64,000 nucleotides of DNA from assembly GCF_003550065.1 (NCBI RefSeq), contig NZ_QXDC01000002.1, forward strand, positions 599,206 through 663,205. Reading direction: 5' to 3'. The translations under genes and the position numbers were made by a program. This DNA comes from Hephaestia caeni. Its GTDB lineage: Bacteria; Pseudomonadota; Alphaproteobacteria; Sphingomonadales; Sphingomonadaceae. The notes below the pieces were generated by a model. It made no database searches. It was not told the DNA's origin and saw only the letters and a list, made by a program, of their open reading frames with translations. Each line of letters begins with the position of its first letter. Positions within the stretch are counted from its first letter, which is position 1. Shown here piece by piece: positions 25,194-33,474 of this stretch.

Positions 25194-25625
25194 TCATCGG
25201 CCTCTCCGCATGGTGAAGCGGAGGTTGCACGCCTTAAACATGCTCGTGACGCCAGACATTTTGTTGTTCGGGTCGTAGGCCCATGCGTCGATCCAGCCTT
25301 CCCAATCAATCACGACCGGCAGGTGCTCATCGTGAACATCCCAGATTTCTATCTCCCAATCAGGCAGGCGGCGGCGTTCACTCTCGACGCAGACCTCAGC
25401 CTCCACCTCGCCCCTGATCATTTGCTTCTTGCCGGAGGACGACCAGCTATCCCGAGATAGAAAGAAGTTTGCGTACTCGGCATGCCATTCCATGTCGCCC
25501 ACCGAGAAGTTGTTCTCGGCAAAGCCTTGATGGGAGTTGCTACCCGGCTTGCGTCCTAGAATTATGCATCCCTCCGATGCCATCAGCGCTTCACGGCGCG
25601 CTGGGCCTACGGGTTCGATAGGCAT
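25194..25625 (-). CDS. Hypothetical protein, start uncertain
   Basis: About 143 residues from the ATG at 25625; the frame stays open to a TTG at 25778, which would overlap the next gene. Contains NNFSVGDMEWHAEYANFFLS, WEIEIWDVHDEHLPVVIDWE and a basic C-terminus RFTMRRGR. No clear ribosome site fits any start, so translation may be coupled to the upstream gene ending at 25672. No domain recognised. Confidence 0.45.
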   Translation of the reverse strand: MPIEPVGPARREALMASEGCIILGRKPGSNSHQGFAENNFSVGDMEWHAEYANFFLSRDSWSSSGKKQMIRGEVEAEVCVESERRRLPDWEIEIWDVHDEHLPVVIDWEGWIDAWAYDPNNKMSGVTSMFKACNLRFTMRRGR

Positions 25626-25671
25626 ATGTTCAGCTACTACGGTTCTCCGCGTGTAAAGCCAGCGCCAGCAG

Positions 25672-26013
25672 TCAGCGAGGGTCAATATCCCATCCTTTAT
25701 TAGCGCGTTGAGCGAGAAAGAGGGCCAGACATGTCGAGCGGTCCAGCGTATCGGCTTCCAATGCCGATGCTTGTGCAAGACGTTCCCATGTTCCTACGTC
25801 GAACTGGCTTCCAGCTACCCGAAGAGTGAGGTCATGCGGTTCGATAGGATGTGCGAACATCGCAGTGGGTAGCGCAGCCTCGGGATCGAATGCCAGGATA
25901 GCCGAAGCATCATACTCCTCCTCGGTGAGGGATATGACGGTGTCCGGGAGGCGCGTGAGGATTTGAAAGCCGTGCTCGATGAGCGCGTCTCGGCTGGCTG
26001 GAGAAGCGTGCAT
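25672..26013 (-). CDS. Hypothetical protein, 113 residues
   Basis: Start at 26013 preceded by AAGGAATGAG; an ATG at 26040 in frame is less well placed. Contains TRLPDTVISLTEEEYDASAI and a helical C-terminus. No domain recognised. Confidence 0.5.
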   Translation of the reverse strand: MHASPASRDALIEHGFQILTRLPDTVISLTEEEYDASAILAFDPEAALPTAMFAHPIEPHDLTLRVAGSQFDVGTWERLAQASALEADTLDRSTCLALFLAQRANKGWDIDPR

Positions 26014-26190
26014 AGTCTCATTCCTTGTGGTTGAGTTCATGGGAATGCGCCGGCAGCGCCACGATGACGGCGTCTGCTCGTGTTCCGGTACGGTAGGAGG
26101 CGGATAAGGCGTGCGCTGAGGGAAGCCGTGCCTTGCTCTGGGCATGCTTTCAGTGGGATCTTATCAGTCGCACATGCGGTTGGCGTCGGT

Positions 26191-26409
26191 TTACACCGGC
26201 ACCGCCCGGGCGACGGCGGCGCGGCTGAGAGCCGGAATCTCAGGACGATAATAAGTGCTGTCGTCGGACAGGGCGATCGCCGCTTGCTCAGCACGGTGCC
26301 AATTCGAGGCATTGATCCTATAGATTTCGCTGGCATAGCGGTCTCCGCCGCTGAAGAATTCGACGGTCACAACGAAAGTGCGAAGCGGAATGTAAACGTC
26401 AGCGCTCAT
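26191..26409 (-). CDS. Small hypothetical protein, 72 residues
   Basis: Start at 26409 after AAGGAGCACC. Product MSADVYIPLRTFVVTVEFFS then SEIYRINASNWHRAEQAAIA. The strand-strand-helix plan again recalls the small proteins at 23424-23929. Function unknown. Confidence 0.55.
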   Translation of the reverse strand: MSADVYIPLRTFVVTVEFFSGGDRYASEIYRINASNWHRAEQAAIALSDDSTYYRPEIPALSRAAVARAVPV

Positions 26410-26522
26410 GAGACGGTGCTCCTTCTGATCAAGGGAATTGGGCCCGCACAAACGCACACGAGAATGAGCGTGATAGGCGGCGTGGTTGATCGCCGGGGCC
26501 AGAAGACCCCGGCGACTCAGCT

Positions 26523-27716
26523 TCAATTGACTCGTTCGAGAAGCCCGCGTGCCTTGCCTTCAAGATCGAGACGCGCATCTTGATGTGTCTTGGTGCGCGC
26601 AAGGGCCGTGATGCCGTTCACAAAATCGAACACGCTCTCCGGCGGATGGCCTTCTTCTGCGAGAACCATCTCGATCACCTTGGTGGTTTCCGATTTGGAG
26701 AATCCCCGCTTGCGCAGAAATTCCTCTCGGTCCTCATCCTTGCGGGCCACGATCCGCGTTCGCGCCGTCTGGATGCCGTCCACGAAGCAGCGCGGCGAGG
26801 CGTTGGCGAAGTGCTCAAGCGCGGGTTCAGCCTGTTGGGCAAAGCGCCCGGCGGCGAACTTGCTGTGCCGGATCTTGATCTCCTGGAAGTTTTCGACGCC
26901 CCACAAAATCCGATTTGCACACACTGCCCGCAGGTAGAATGTCGCAATTCCAAGAGTTTTTGCACCAACTTCGGAATTCCAGGCGTAAAAACCGCGAAAG
27001 AACAAATCCGGTTCGCCATTGGGCAGTTTGCCAGCCTCGATCGGGTGAGTGTCGTCGACCAAAAAGAGGAATACGTCACGGTCGGACGCAAAGAGTGTCG
27101 TCGTGTCTTTTGAGACGTCGACAAAAGGATTGTAGTGCATTGTGCGCCAGTCGAGCAGGCCCGGCACCTTCCAACGCGTGTCACCCGTCCCATTGCCGGC
27201 GAAGCGCATGACGGCGGATACTAACTCATGGTCCCAGATCCTACCGTACTCAGGGCCAGTTACGGCGCGGAGTTCCGGGCGACCGTTGTCGGTCTGGAGA
27301 AGTTTGACCTGTTCGCCACGATGATTCTGTAGGCCAAATTGGAGGTTGATGGCGGCGAGCGCTCCGGGCAGATCACGCAGGTAGGACGCCGGAGCGCCGA
27401 CAAGGCTGCACATTTGCCCGAAAGACCAATTGGTCGGCGCGACCGGCATATCGTTGTCGGGCAAGACCAGAGCCAGGCGTTCGGGTGCATCGCGACGAGC
27501 CTCGACCTTGATCGCACGGCTCTCGATAATTCGGGTGTGGGCACGCTCAGCTCGAGCATGAACGCTTTCGTAGAGGTCACCGAGCGACAGGAAACGTTCG
27601 TCGTCGGGGCGCGCAAACCATTCGGAGGAAACGCGCGTGTTGGATGTGCCGCGCGAGATATCGACGCCATAGGCACCTGAAACAGCGCGCGTGGGACTGG
27701 GAACAAGCGTTGCCAT
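26523..27716 (-). CDS. DUF932 domain protein
   Basis: A 397-residue protein with the DUF932 pattern: a middle region NWSFGQMCSLVGAPASYLRD, LQTDNGRPELRAVTGPEYGR, then LFASDRDVFLFLVDDTHPIE, PDLFFRGFYAWNSEVGAKTL and CANRILWGVENFQEIKIRHS. The family is characteristic of phage- and plasmid-borne leading-region genes, often beside ParB-like and DUF5983 genes. Function unknown. Start at ATG 27716 after GGAG; a longer open frame upstream runs through the purine-tract leader. Divergent from the MucR gene. Confidence 0.87.
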   Translation of the reverse strand: MATLVPSPTRAVSGAYGVDISRGTSNTRVSSEWFARPDDERFLSLGDLYESVHARAERAHTRIIESRAIKVEARRDAPERLALVLPDNDMPVAPTNWSFGQMCSLVGAPASYLRDLPGALAAINLQFGLQNHRGEQVKLLQTDNGRPELRAVTGPEYGRIWDHELVSAVMRFAGNGTGDTRWKVPGLLDWRTMHYNPFVDVSKDTTTLFASDRDVFLFLVDDTHPIEAGKLPNGEPDLFFRGFYAWNSEVGAKTLGIATFYLRAVCANRILWGVENFQEIKIRHSKFAAGRFAQQAEPALEHFANASPRCFVDGIQTARTRIVARKDEDREEFLRKRGFSKSETTKVIEMVLAEEGHPPESVFDFVNGITALARTKTHQDARLDLEGKARGLLERVN

Positions 27717-27739
27717 GGAAGTTTCTCCAGGAGATATTT

Positions 27740-27809
27740 GGATGGAAGCCGGGTGCAGCGCGCATTCACACTGCCCAGCACCATCCCTTTCCCCCTTCCC
27801 TTTCCTGCC
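27740..27809 (-). promoter_or_regulatory. 5' leader of the DUF932 gene: purine tract plus long hairpin
   Basis: On the minus strand: GGAAAGGGAAGGGGGAAAGG, then a long stem in which GGATGG pairs with CCATCC, GCTGGG with CCCGGC and CAG with CTG. The ribosome site and the ATG at 27716 follow. The most elaborate hairpin of the leader series. Confidence 0.6.
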
Positions 27810-27977
27810 ATCGGTAAGCAAAAGCGGACGCAGTCGCGGAGAGCATTGACAGAATCGTCACGATAGCGGGCGTAATGTTGTGGCCGGGCCCTATAGCGCT
27901 TGCTATCGTGGCTGCTTGCCCAGAGGCTCAGTGAACATCAGACCGAAGTTCCAAACAAAAGTGGGAAGAAAGATCGT

Positions 27978-28481
27978 ATGACCGACAGCGCCGATATGTC
28001 CGAAACGCTCATCACGCTGACTGCGGACATCGTTGGGGCGCATGTCGCCAATAACAGTGTGGCGGTGGGCGATCTGCCGGCGCTAATACAGAATGTTCAC
28101 GGTGCGTTGAGTGGGCTTGGCCAGAAAAAGGACGAGAGTCAGACCAAACCCGAACCGGCTGTGTCGATCCGCGCCTCCGTGAAGCCCGACTATATCGTTT
28201 GTCTGGAGGACGGAAAAAAACTCAAGATGCTCAAACGTCATCTGATGACGCACTATCAGATGACGCCGGATCAATATCGGGACAAGTGGGGCCTTCCCAA
28301 CGATTATCCTATGGTCGCGCCTAACTATGCCGAACAGCGCCGTACGCTAGCGAAGGCAATCGGCCTTGGCCGGAAACGCAGTTCCAAGTCGGTCGAACCG
28401 GAAACGCCCGTAAAACCGGCCAAAGTACCGGCGACCCGGCGCCCCCGTAAGAAGACAGCTGAGTCCCCCGAACCCGCATGA
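27978..28481 (+). CDS. MucR/Ros-family transcriptional regulator
   Basis: A 167-residue regulator with a helical N-terminus (LITLTADIVGAHVANNSVAV, typical MucR oligomerisation region) and the Ros-type zinc finger VCLEDGKKLKMLKRHLMTHY followed by MTPDQYRDKWGLPNDYPMVA. The second zinc-binding position is Asp instead of Cys (CLED), a known variant in this family. The C-terminal tail is basic (TRRPRKKTAESP). These proteins are global H-NS-like repressors binding AT-rich sites. It is divergent from the DUF932 operon and a natural candidate to silence the transfer block. Start at 27978, the ATG that begins the family's usual N-terminus. Confidence 0.92.
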   Translation: MTDSADMSETLITLTADIVGAHVANNSVAVGDLPALIQNVHGALSGLGQKKDESQTKPEPAVSIRASVKPDYIVCLEDGKKLKMLKRHLMTHYQMTPDQYRDKWGLPNDYPMVAPNYAEQRRTLAKAIGLGRKRSSKSVEPETPVKPAKVPATRRPRKKTAESPEPA

Positions 28482-28588
28482 GGGGCGGCCTTTGAAGTTG
28501 CATTTTGTATAAAGCTGAATAACCTTTGCAATTCGCAACTTGGCATCGCTCCATTGGCGCGATGCGATGTTCGAAAAGCGAGGGTTCT

Positions 28589-28990
28589 ATGATCGCGGAT
28601 GCCCGTCTGTACCGCCTGGATTGCTCGGAGTATTTCTCCAGGCTTATCAATCTGTGCAAGCGGATCCACTCAAGCCGGACCGGACATGACAGATCGTTAT
28701 CAGACGTCATCGCCTACCGCGCTGGGCGAGCTGACGACACACTCGACCACGGCATTTCGGTGCTCCGCGAACATCTCGCAACGATCCCCACGACCGGCGG
28801 TCACGAGGTCGCTTTTGCGATATCGTCTGCTACCCTTGATCTTCTGGAACGGGCCAGAATCCGCTTTTCCGCAGCGCTCGATAGCGAGCTGATGATTGGC
28901 GACACAATTTCACTACTGTTGTTCGATTATGTCGTCGAGGACAAGACTGAAGCCGTTATGGCAAAGCTGAGACATCGAGGCGTCTTCTGA
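28589..28990 (+). CDS. Hypothetical protein, 133 residues
   Basis: Start at 28589 after CGAGGG. Mostly helical, with LFDYVVEDKTEAVMAKLRHR at the C-terminus. No domain recognised. Follows the MucR gene by 107 bases and is convergent with the long helicase gene. Confidence 0.55.
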   Translation: MIADARLYRLDCSEYFSRLINLCKRIHSSRTGHDRSLSDVIAYRAGRADDTLDHGISVLREHLATIPTTGGHEVAFAISSATLDLLERARIRFSAALDSELMIGDTISLLLFDYVVEDKTEAVMAKLRHRGVF

Positions 28991-29062
28991 CGGCACGCCA
29001 TCCCAAGATCGCTCGTTCGGGCTGGCGTGCCGCAATAAGTCGTTGTCGTTAGGAGGTGCCTC

Positions 29063-32000
29063 CTATCCTAGTTCGGCCAAAATCCGTTCAGCATCTTCAG
29101 GCGGCAGGAAAACGCGAGTGCGGAAACTGATTATTTCCGTGAAAGCGCCCAGTGACTTCAGCCAATCGAGCCGATCATAGGGATAGTCCCGGATCTCGAA
29201 CCTCTGCTGGCCATTGACGCGCACCCTGATCAGTCGCGTGCCGGGCAAGCCGTCGATCTGCGCACCATCGATCCCGCTCGCGGCCGCGATGATTTCAGCC
29301 GGTGAGAGCTTGACTGCGTCGGTGACATTGAAGCTGGCAGCGGTTTCCGAGAGCATTTCGGCGGAGATGATGCGACCGAGCCGCGACTGGCCACTGGCCT
29401 CGTCAACGATCCGCCAGACACGCACGTCATCTTCCGGCAGTTTGTTCCAGACCGGCAATAGCAGACCGGTGGCGATATGGACGATTTCAATATCGACTTG
29501 TTCGCGGGCCTGATCGGCTTCCTCCCGCCAAAGACGTTCGAATTCGCCTTTATCGATGCGTTGCCAGAAGCTGCGGGCCAGGCTTTCGAAACGCGTTCTA
29601 TCCTGTCCTGTAGGCCGCACCAGCTGGCACATCGCGATGGGCTGGCCGTCCTCATCCATCGTCGACCAGGAAGGTACCCGCAAGGCGACCCGGCCTGAGC
29701 GATTGTTGCGGAGGTATGCGATGTCGTCGGTGCCACCCCACACACTCATCAGTCGCTCAAACCCGGTCACGTTGCGCTTGAGGTGAAGCTGGAGTTTCTG
29801 AAGGCGGGTTTCTGCGCCGGAGACCTCGTCATTGTGGATCACGATGTCTGAGAGCAACTCGACCTTGCGCGCGAGGATGGTCTCAACGCCGAGATCAAGC
29901 GTACCCGCTTCGCGCGCCGCATCGATGCGCGCCTGGATCAACGCGAAGAATTCCTCGAAGATCGCGTTTTGTGTAGAGATCCGAAGAGCTAGCAGCCGGT
30001 TGAGCCAGCGCTGGATCGGTGGCAACTTTTCCAACAGCTCGCCGGATTCCCCTTGAGTCAGCTTAAGCGCGGTCATCGTTTCGAATGCCTCGAGCGTCGT
30101 GCTTGTGAGTTTTCCGGCGTGCAGCAAATGATACCATTGATGCAGAGCATCCTTGGCGTAATCGCTCTCGAGATTGTCGGCTGGATCGAACAGGTTCTGA
30201 CTGCCCGCCTGCCGTTGCCCACGCGTCAAAGCTCCAAGAGCGTCAAGCCGACGAGCGATGGTGCTGATGAACCGCCGCTCACCCTTGCAGTCCGTCGTGA
30301 CGGGCCTGAAGATCGGTGGGGTCATCTGGTTGGTGCGATGGGTGCGGCCAAGGCCCTGGACCGCCGCTGGCGCGCGCCAACCAAATTCAAGACCAAAATG
30401 CACGCGCCTGCGGTGCGCGCTCCTGGAATTGCGATCCGAATGATACGAACGGCCTGTCCCGCCGGCTGCCGAAAAGGCCAGGATGTCCTTGTCGCCATTC
30501 TGGAATGCCTGCGTGTCTGCGATGCGGGCAAGCGGACTCAAGCGTTCGATCTTCTGCCGCCCGGCCCCATCAGTCACGATGCGGCGTGAACGGCCGGTGA
30601 CCTCGGCAACCCGATCTGTGCCGAAGTGGCGGATCAGTTCGTCGAGTGCGGTCGCGACAGGCGGCATCGCGCAAAGCTTCTCGATTAGTCCGTCGCGAGC
30701 ACGGACCGCTTCCTGGCTGAGGACGGGATTGCCTTCTTCATCGCTGGCCGGACGTGAGCGAACCTCGCCGCTATTGTCCTTGTAGACTTCCATTTGGCGT
30801 GTTGGGAACGCGTCGGTCAAATACCGGACCAGTATGTCGCGAGGAGACAAATCGATATCCAAATTGGCACGCTCATCGGGCGAGAGCGTCGCCAGCCGCC
30901 GTTCGAGGGTCGCTTCGGAAGTCGAGACCAGTTGCACGACCGCGACATGGCCCTGAGCAAGTTCAGCCTCGATCGCCTTCAGGAGCGTTGGCATCTTCAT
31001 TGCCACCAGAAGGGCCGAAAAGAAGCGCTGCCGTGAACTTTCGAATCTGGAGAGCGCCGCGCCCTTGGCCTGCGCGTTGAGCGTGTCGCCTCCAACCTGA
31101 TCGATCACGTTGGTCGCCTTGAGTACAGTATCGAGCCCGGCGTGCACGACTTGCCAGGCGTCGGCATAGGCATCGTAGATCGCTATTTGAGCCGCGGTGA
31201 GCTTGTGCTCGAGTGGCTCATATTCAATGCCGGCATAGGAGAGCGAGCGGGCGGTATAGAGGCCGGTCGCCTTGAGATCGCGGCTGACGACTTCCATTGC
31301 CGCGATGCCGCCCTTCTCCATCGCAGCGGTGAAGCTGGCGCGGGAGGTAAATGCGGTGCCAGCCCCCCAGAGTCCGAGCCGGATCGCATAGCCAAGATTG
31401 GCGGGGGTGGTCGCACCCGTCGCCGAGACATAGAGGATACGGGCGCGCGGCAAGGCATTCTGGAGGCGCAAACCGGTGATCCCCTGCTGTGAAGCCACGG
31501 CATCGCCGAAGTCGCTGGCAGCTGGCGCAGCATTGGCTAGGGCATGGGATTCATCGAAGATGATCAAACCCTCGTAATCGTCGCCCAGCCAGGCAAGGAT
31601 CTGATCGAGGCGCGAGGGCCCTTTATCGCGGACCGAACGCAATGTGCTGTAGGTGAGGAACAAGATGCCTGCTGACATCGTGATAGGCTTTCCGAGCGGA
31701 ATCGCGTCGAGCGGCTGGATGTCGGCAGCCATGCCGCCCAACGCTTCCCAATCTCTTCTCGCATCGCTCAGAAGAGGTCCGCTCAGCGATATCCAGACAT
31801 GGCGCCGGTTACCGCGGCACCATTGATCCATGAGGCAGGCAGCGGCTTCACGGCCTTTGCCGACGCCGGTGCCATCACCCACAAAGAAACCCTGCCGATA
31901 GACATGGCCGTCTTCATTCTCGAACAGCTGATCGCCGGCCTCGTTGGGCATATAGCGACCGGGAAGATCACGCTCGAACGCACTGCCGGCAAGCAGGATT

Positions 32001-33349
32001 GTTTCTAGCTGCGCGCTCGACAGCGCCTTGAAGGTGCCGGGTGGCAATTCGGGCCGATAGCTCGGCACCGGTGGCAACACCGACGCCATCGCGAGCGTTT
32101 CGACCAGCTCATCGGGATGCTCCGCCGCACTGGGTATCTCGATGCGCGACAGTCTCCAGGGTGCGAAGATGCCGGCTGTCTCACCCATCGGCAGCGGTTT
32201 TTCCCGCACGATGAATTCGACTGGCTTTGGAGTGGTTTCGACGGCCGCGACGACAGGGGGTGTGAGCGGACGTGGCGCGGTCTCCCTGGCGAACATGGAA
32301 AAAGCCGATCCGCGGGTGCGGACCGGCTTGAGGGTTGGCGCGGGGGCCGAGGTCGTAGGCGGTGTTGGCGGGCCCAATCGATCAGGGAGAGCCAGGACAT
32401 GCGGCAGAGCTTCAGCCAAGGCCTCGACTTGAATATAGTGGGTTTCGCCGGTCCAGCCCTTGTCGAAGATGAGCAATCGGATACGCGCACTGGTGCCATG
32501 TTTGGCATAGACGTCGCCGAGGATATCGATCTCGACGCGCGGGCGCACCACCTCACGGACCGCTGCATAGCCGGTTCGCCCCGGACCGTCGGCGGTGAAA
32601 CTCGACGGCATGATCGCAATGCAGCGTCCTGCTTCCCGAAGTCGCAGCAGCGCAGAGCGCAGATGGCGGGCGCCGGCATGGCGATCGCGGCCACGGCCTT
32701 CGCTGCGCGAGAACGGCGGATTGATGAGCACGACGTCGGGCGCGAAGCTTGCGGGTAACCAGTCATCGATCGACGCGCCATCATAGCGTGTGACGGGTTG
32801 GCCGGTGACATGGGCGAGCAGGTCTGCGCGTTGAGTATCGCGTTCGTTGAGATGCAGAACCGCGCCTGCGCGTGCCGTGAGAATGGTGAGCATGCCGGTG
32901 CCGGCCGAAGGTTCGAGCACAACATCGGACGAATTCACCCGGGCGCAAAGGGCCGTGAGCCAGGCCAGCGCGATAGGTGTGCTGAACTGCTGGAGATCGA
33001 CCTGATGTTCGGAGCGATAGGTCTGGGTCGGCAGGCCGCGTTCGAGGTCGGTGAGCGCCTTCAGGATCGCAGCGGGCTCGGACAATGTCAGCGGTGAGGA
33101 CTCATGGTTTCGCAGGAACAGCACCTGGCCGGCTTCAAGCGCGTCATAGGCGTCACGCATCGACCAGACGCCCGAAGCGTCGTTGGCTCCGAACGTCTCG
33201 CGCATCAGCCGCGAGAGATGTTGGCGCGACATCGTGCCGGCACTGGCGAGATGCTCGGCGATGGTCAGCGCGACACTGTAGAGGCCCGCTGCCTTACGAG
33301 CGGCATCGGCGGCGTGGACATCGAGGCCTGCGGCAGACTGGATATTCAT
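29063..33349 (-). CDS. Methyltransferase-strawberry notch helicase fusion
   Basis: A 1428-residue protein. Residues about 110-320 form an N6-adenine-type methyltransferase (LEPSAGTGML at 145-154, LINPPFSR at 208-215). A Pro-rich linker leads to a superfamily 2 helicase of the strawberry-notch type: Walker A FFVGDGTGVGKGREA near 488-502, DEAH-like IIFDESHAL near 597-604, and a late motif with GWRAPAAVQGLGRTHRTNQ. The long C-terminal region belongs to the same family. It is found on large alphaproteobacterial plasmids and phages; substrate and role are unknown, but a DNA-modifying, DNA-translocating anti-defence function is reasonable inference. Start set at ATG 33349. It lies between the ParB gene and the MucR region. 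Confidence 0.88.
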   Translation of the reverse strand: MNIQSAAGLDVHAADAARKAAGLYSVALTIAEHLASAGTMSRQHLSRLMRETFGANDASGVWSMRDAYDALEAGQVLFLRNHESSPLTLSEPAAILKALTDLERGLPTQTYRSEHQVDLQQFSTPIALAWLTALCARVNSSDVVLEPSAGTGMLTILTARAGAVLHLNERDTQRADLLAHVTGQPVTRYDGASIDDWLPASFAPDVVLINPPFSRSEGRGRDRHAGARHLRSALLRLREAGRCIAIMPSSFTADGPGRTGYAAVREVVRPRVEIDILGDVYAKHGTSARIRLLIFDKGWTGETHYIQVEALAEALPHVLALPDRLGPPTPPTTSAPAPTLKPVRTRGSAFSMFARETAPRPLTPPVVAAVETTPKPVEFIVREKPLPMGETAGIFAPWRLSRIEIPSAAEHPDELVETLAMASVLPPVPSYRPELPPGTFKALSSAQLETILLAGSAFERDLPGRYMPNEAGDQLFENEDGHVYRQGFFVGDGTGVGKGREAAACLMDQWCRGNRRHVWISLSGPLLSDARRDWEALGGMAADIQPLDAIPLGKPITMSAGILFLTYSTLRSVRDKGPSRLDQILAWLGDDYEGLIIFDESHALANAAPAASDFGDAVASQQGITGLRLQNALPRARILYVSATGATTPANLGYAIRLGLWGAGTAFTSRASFTAAMEKGGIAAMEVVSRDLKATGLYTARSLSYAGIEYEPLEHKLTAAQIAIYDAYADAWQVVHAGLDTVLKATNVIDQVGGDTLNAQAKGAALSRFESSRQRFFSALLVAMKMPTLLKAIEAELAQGHVAVVQLVSTSEATLERRLATLSPDERANLDIDLSPRDILVRYLTDAFPTRQMEVYKDNSGEVRSRPASDEEGNPVLSQEAVRARDGLIEKLCAMPPVATALDELIRHFGTDRVAEVTGRSRRIVTDGAGRQKIERLSPLARIADTQAFQNGDKDILAFSAAGGTGRSYHSDRNSRSAHRRRVHFGLEFGWRAPAAVQGLGRTHRTNQMTPPIFRPVTTDCKGERRFISTIARRLDALGALTRGQRQAGSQNLFDPADNLESDYAKDALHQWYHLLHAGKLTSTTLEAFETMTALKLTQGESGELLEKLPPIQRWLNRLLALRISTQNAIFEEFFALIQARIDAAREAGTLDLGVETILARKVELLSDIVIHNDEVSGAETRLQKLQLHLKRNVTGFERLMSVWGGTDDIAYLRNNRSGRVALRVPSWSTMDEDGQPIAMCQLVRPTGQDRTRFESLARSFWQRIDKGEFERLWREEADQAREQVDIEIVHIATGLLLPVWNKLPEDDVRVWRIVDEASGQSRLGRIISAEMLSETAASFNVTDAVKLSPAEIIAAASGIDGAQIDGLPGTRLIRVRVNGQQRFEIRDYPYDRLDWLKSLGAFTEIISFRTRVFLPPEDAERILAELG

Positions 33350-33474
33350 GATGATGATCTCCGGGAAATTTGCGCACGGCATCTGTCCGCAGAAACGGAC
33401 GCGAAGACGCAGCGGGGATAAAGGAACGGGCCGGAACGCAAGCGCCCCGGCCCGAGTGAGAGGGAAGGATCAGA

